DNA from: a virus
Reading direction: 5' to 3' (one strand)
Virus record (IMG/VR): IMGVR_UViG_3300030101_004083
Coordinates: 1-49,339 of that record
DNA: 49,339 nt
The translations under genes and the position numbers were made by a program. The notes under the pieces are model-generated. The model saw only the letters and a list, made by a program, of their open reading frames with translations. It was not told the DNA's origin and ran no database searches. Below are positions 48,394 through 49,339 of this stretch, piece after piece. Position 1 is the stretch's first letter. Every line of letters begins with the position of its first letter.

Positions 48394-49027
48394 AGTCGTA
48401 TCTGTCTTTTATTAATGTTAACGTATCTCCTTGCACTAGGTCAGGGTCTATAGGCACACCCAAGAACCGAACCTCGAAGTGGAGGTGTGGCCCTGTCGAC
48501 CTACCTGTCGAACCTATTATACCTATCCCCTCGCCTGCGCTCAGGGTATCACCCTCTTCTACTAGCAGCGACCAGTGATGAGCGTAGTAAGTCTCCAACC
48601 CATTGAAGTGTCTTACCACAACTAAGTTACCGTACCCACCATTGTATCCCGTCTCGGCATACCGCACTACTCCATCCCATACGGAGCGAGAGGTATCCCT
48701 GTTACATCCTGCATAGTCTATTCCGTAGTGCATCCTGCCCCATCTCCATCCATAGCCACTTGACACATGACCCGTTGAGTGGAAATCAAACGAATCCAAG
48801 TGTAGTGTTATGGAGTCAACGGTGCTGTCGTGTCTGTAGTGTATGTATGGACAATAGTCATTGTACATAGTGTCCAAAAAGAGAGGGGGATTTTCAGCCT
48901 CAATGACATCCACATCCCCCTCCCCTACACATAAAAAGAAATCCTCATCAAAGGTACAACTACGATTAAATGCTATGGTAATATCTATCAACAATATTAC
49001 CGCAACTATTGCTATTATATTTTTCAT
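48383..49027 (-). CDS. Exported M23-family peptidase (LytM-type)
   Basis: 214 residues. A hydrophobic N terminus (MKNIIAIVAVILLIDITIAF) is a signal peptide or anchor. The peptidase domain spans about 85-195: SGYGWRWGRMHYGIDYAG holds zinc ligands His100 and Asp104, YYAHHW holds the conserved His150, and GPHLHFEVR holds His181 and His183. M23 enzymes cut peptide bridges in peptidoglycan. Signal-borne export contrasts with the signal-less amidase at 19955. It shares four bases with the downstream-coded gene at 49024. A lysis or cell-wall remodelling role is likely. Confidence 0.85.
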   Translation of the reverse strand: MKNIIAIVAVILLIDITIAFNRSCTFDEDFFLCVGEGDVDVIEAENPPLFLDTMYNDYCPYIHYRHDSTVDSITLHLDSFDFHSTGHVSSGYGWRWGRMHYGIDYAGCNRDTSRSVWDGVVRYAETGYNGGYGNLVVVRHFNGLETYYAHHWSLLVEEGDTLSAGEGIGIIGSTGRSTGPHLHFEVRFLGVPIDPDLVQGDTLTLIKDRYDYGV

Positions 49028-49260
49028 TCTTCTTTTCTGTATATTATATATGATGGCAGTTCACTGCCAGGAGAGTAGGACACTATAATTTTGTCCCATC
49101 CATTAGTAAGGGTATATACGATATTGCTATCTATTATTTGGGTCATAACCCTGTAGCCGTCACGATTGGATTCCTTCATGAGCTGCGATTGTGTTAATCC
49201 AAAATACGAATGTTGTCCGTAACAACAAGACGTAATCAAAAAAAATATTAAAGTTTTCAC
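49024..49260 (-). CDS. Small exported protein, possible lipoprotein
   Basis: 78 residues from a GTG at 49260. The start MKTLIFFLITSCCYGQ is a short signal peptide with a lipobox-like LITSC (Cys12). The mature part is beta-rich with TLTNGWDKIIVSYSPG. It could be an outer-membrane lipoprotein such as an o-spanin partner or an envelope factor. The stop overlaps the M23 start (ATGA), so export of both is coupled. The tRNA lies 6 nt upstream. Confidence 0.55.
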   Translation of the reverse strand: MKTLIFFLITSCCYGQHSYFGLTQSQLMKESNRDGYRVMTQIIDSNIVYTLTNGWDKIIVSYSPGSELPSYIIYRKEE

Positions 49261-49265
49261 CTCTG

Positions 49266-49339
49266 TACTCCCATCAGGACTCGAACCTGAAACCTACTGC
49301 TTAGAAGGCAGTTGCTCTATCCAGTTGAGCTATAGGAGC
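49266..49339 (-). tRNA. tRNA-Arg (anticodon TCT)
   Basis: A complete 74-nt cloverleaf on the - strand: 7-bp acceptor (GCTCCTA with TGGGAGT), 4-bp D-stem (GCTC/GAGC), anticodon stem ACTGC/GCAGT with loop CTTCTAA (anticodon TCT), variable AGGTT, and T-arm TCAGG/CCTGA with loop TTCGAGT. The discriminator is A, and CCA is not encoded. The 5' base is the last base of the window. It reads AGA codons, used often in these AT-rich genes. Confidence 0.93.

Noticed and set aside
1-49339. Integrase, attachment sites or repressor indicating a temperate phage
   Set aside because: No tyrosine or serine recombinase or CI-like repressor was recognised. The edge tRNA could serve as an attachment site in principle, but there is no second copy in the window.

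Overview
The window looks like most or all of the genome of a tailed double-stranded DNA phage, probably podovirus-like, that infects a Bacteroidota (flavobacteria-like) host. Phage signs are a terminase, portal, scaffold and coat block, a head-tail connector and tail block, giant internal virion proteins, and lysis genes. Host signs are a BT4734/VirE-N type primase-helicase, several TAnnTTTG-type -7 promoter elements, A-rich leaders almost without Shine-Dalgarno sequences, AT-rich DNA, and small proteins typical of marine Bacteroidota phages. No integrase, repressor or partition gene is visible, so a lytic life style is inferred.

Layout. 1-32831 (+) is the late arm. It runs: spanin-like membrane protein, holin, small structural proteins, GroES-like protein, small and large terminase, portal, scaffold-like protein, major coat protein, three small related proteins punctuated by terminators and promoters, two connector proteins, a 1985-residue tail/stabilisation protein, amidase endolysin, tail protein, and three internal virion proteins, the last about 2867 residues. 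32828-41201 (-) is the replication and recombination arm: metallophosphatase, DnaA-domain-IV protein, VRR-NUC and PD-(D/E)XK nucleases, SF2 helicase, primase-helicase, exonuclease and DUF1071/Sak-type annealing protein. 41170-46681 (-) is a run of very small genes, mostly of unknown function, many tightly coupled. 46682-47249 is a repeat-rich non-coding region between divergent genes. 47250-49339 holds one small + gene, then - strand genes for a marine-phage conserved protein, two small proteins, an exported M23 peptidase, another exported protein, and a tRNA-Arg(UCU) whose first base is the last base of the window.

The most unusual signal is a bipartite element repeated between the small early genes. 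Read on the - strand it is CACAATAAA, exactly 11 nt, AACGTT, then a TATA-rich stretch and an A/C-rich leader ending in ATG. Six copies are near-perfect at gene starts, a seventh is looser, and an eighth lies in the repeat-rich non-coding region. It resembles a phage-specific promoter or operator family that gives many small genes their own start, and it does not fit the usual Bacteroidota promoter consensus. Other points of interest are two stand-alone DnaA domain IV proteins, a giant virion protein with a degenerate zincin motif (HExxE), a beta-type module shared by three structural proteins, and candidate replication or regulatory regions at 39155-39309 and 46682-47249.
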